Translations under genes and position numbers: made by a program | Part shown: in pieces, positions 6,386 through 6,654 of the stretch | How the letters are laid out: each line of letters begins with the position of its first letter | Position numbering within the stretch: the stretch's first letter is position 1 | The notes under the pieces: model-generated | The model's input: the letters and a program-made list of their open reading frames with translations, nothing else | Told to the model about the DNA's origin: nothing | The model's database searches: none | From: Candidatus Saccharicenans sp. | Lineage (GTDB): Bacteria; Acidobacteriota; Aminicenantia; Aminicenantales; Saccharicenantaceae | Reading direction: 5' to 3' | DNA length: 6,654 nucleotides | Assembly: GCA_024653405.1 (NCBI GenBank) | Contig: JANLGB010000047.1 | Location: 1-6,654, forward strand

Positions 6386-6654
6386 CTATCTTTAATCTCA
6401 GATTTTTCCAGATAACTCCGGAACAGAAGTTCAAATTCTTTTTCTTCGGTTTCCCCGGCCCACCAGAACCAGTCCGAGCCTTCGGCCACAGCCAGGTAGC
6501 TGGAGAAGCCGGTTTTTTCGCGTTTTTGGGCCAGTCTCTTCCAGGTCTCGACTTTCTCCGGGTGACCGACCCATTTAAAAAAGCTGCTCATCCAGGTGCC
6601 CGGGACCAGTTCCAGGGTGGTTGTCGGTGGATGGGCCTTAAGATATTCTCCCGG
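6382..6654 (-). CDS. C-terminal end of a GH57 glycoside hydrolase (COG1449-like), cut by window edge
   Basis: The reading frame is open from the right edge (PGEYLKAHPP...) to the TGA at 6384-6382, giving the last 90 residues of a larger protein. The Met at 6591 is internal, not a start. The segment LELVPGTWMSSFFKWVGHPEKVETWKRL and the later AEGSDWFWWAGETEEKEFELLFRSYL resemble the conserved tail of GH57 proteins annotated as alpha-amylase/alpha-mannosidase (COG1449), in which a Gly-Ser/Thr-Trp segment, W(I/V)GHPE, and EGSDWFWW followed by an LFR helix recur. The familiar YGDDH after FWW is here AGETE. The catalytic N-terminal domain lies outside the window, so substrate and activity cannot be judged. 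It overlaps the next GH57 gene by four bases (ATGA), so it belongs to the same operon. Confidence 0.82.
   Translation of the reverse strand, partial: PGEYLKAHPPTTTLELVPGTWMSSFFKWVGHPEKVETWKRLAQKREKTGFSSYLAVAEGSDWFWWAGETEEKEFELLFRSYLEKSEIKDR

Noticed and set aside
1..6654. Frequent recurrence of TTTTCCAG across the window (for example near 11, 631, 2731, 3571, 5651)
   Set aside because: On the coding strand this is CTGGAAAA, arising from common Leu-Glu-Lys/Asn codons in these proteins. Spacing is irregular and copies are inside genes, so it is not a repeat family or uptake signal I can support.

Overview
All six genes in this window lie on the minus strand and read right to left as one compact operon for alpha-glucan (glycogen) metabolism. 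In transcription order they are: the C-terminal end of a GH57 glycoside hydrolase (window edge, 6654-6382); a complete GH57 4-alpha-glucanotransferase/alpha-amylase (6385-4421); a 98-bp gap carrying a good extended -10 promoter; a GH57 (DUF1957-type) 1,4-alpha-glucan branching enzyme (4322-2637); GlgC, glucose-1-phosphate adenylyltransferase (2653-1469); a soluble GAF-domain histidine kinase (1472-126); and the first 43 residues of a response regulator, cut by the left edge (129-1).

The genes are packed very tightly. Four-base ATGA stop/start overlaps occur at three junctions (6382-6385, 1469-1472 and 126-129), and branching enzyme and glgC overlap by 17 bp. The only non-coding stretch is 4323-4420. 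I found no RNA gene, mobile element, CRISPR array, or Rho-independent terminator, and all recognisable coding sequence is intact.

The enzymes make sense together. GlgC makes ADP-glucose, the branching enzyme adds alpha-1,6 branches to the growing polymer, and the two other GH57 proteins remodel or degrade alpha-glucans. No glycogen synthase or phosphorylase is present in the window. The unusual part is the end of the operon: a two-component pair is translationally coupled to glgC, which suggests that carbon storage is wired to a cytoplasmic signal.

The organism looks like an uncultivated or anaerobic bacterium with moderate GC content. Use of GH57 rather than GH13 enzymes for glucan branching is common in thermophiles and in several deep-branching phyla. 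The style of the proteins and gene packing is compatible with Aminicenantes-like lineages, but this placement is a weak inference and the window holds no phylogenetic marker.
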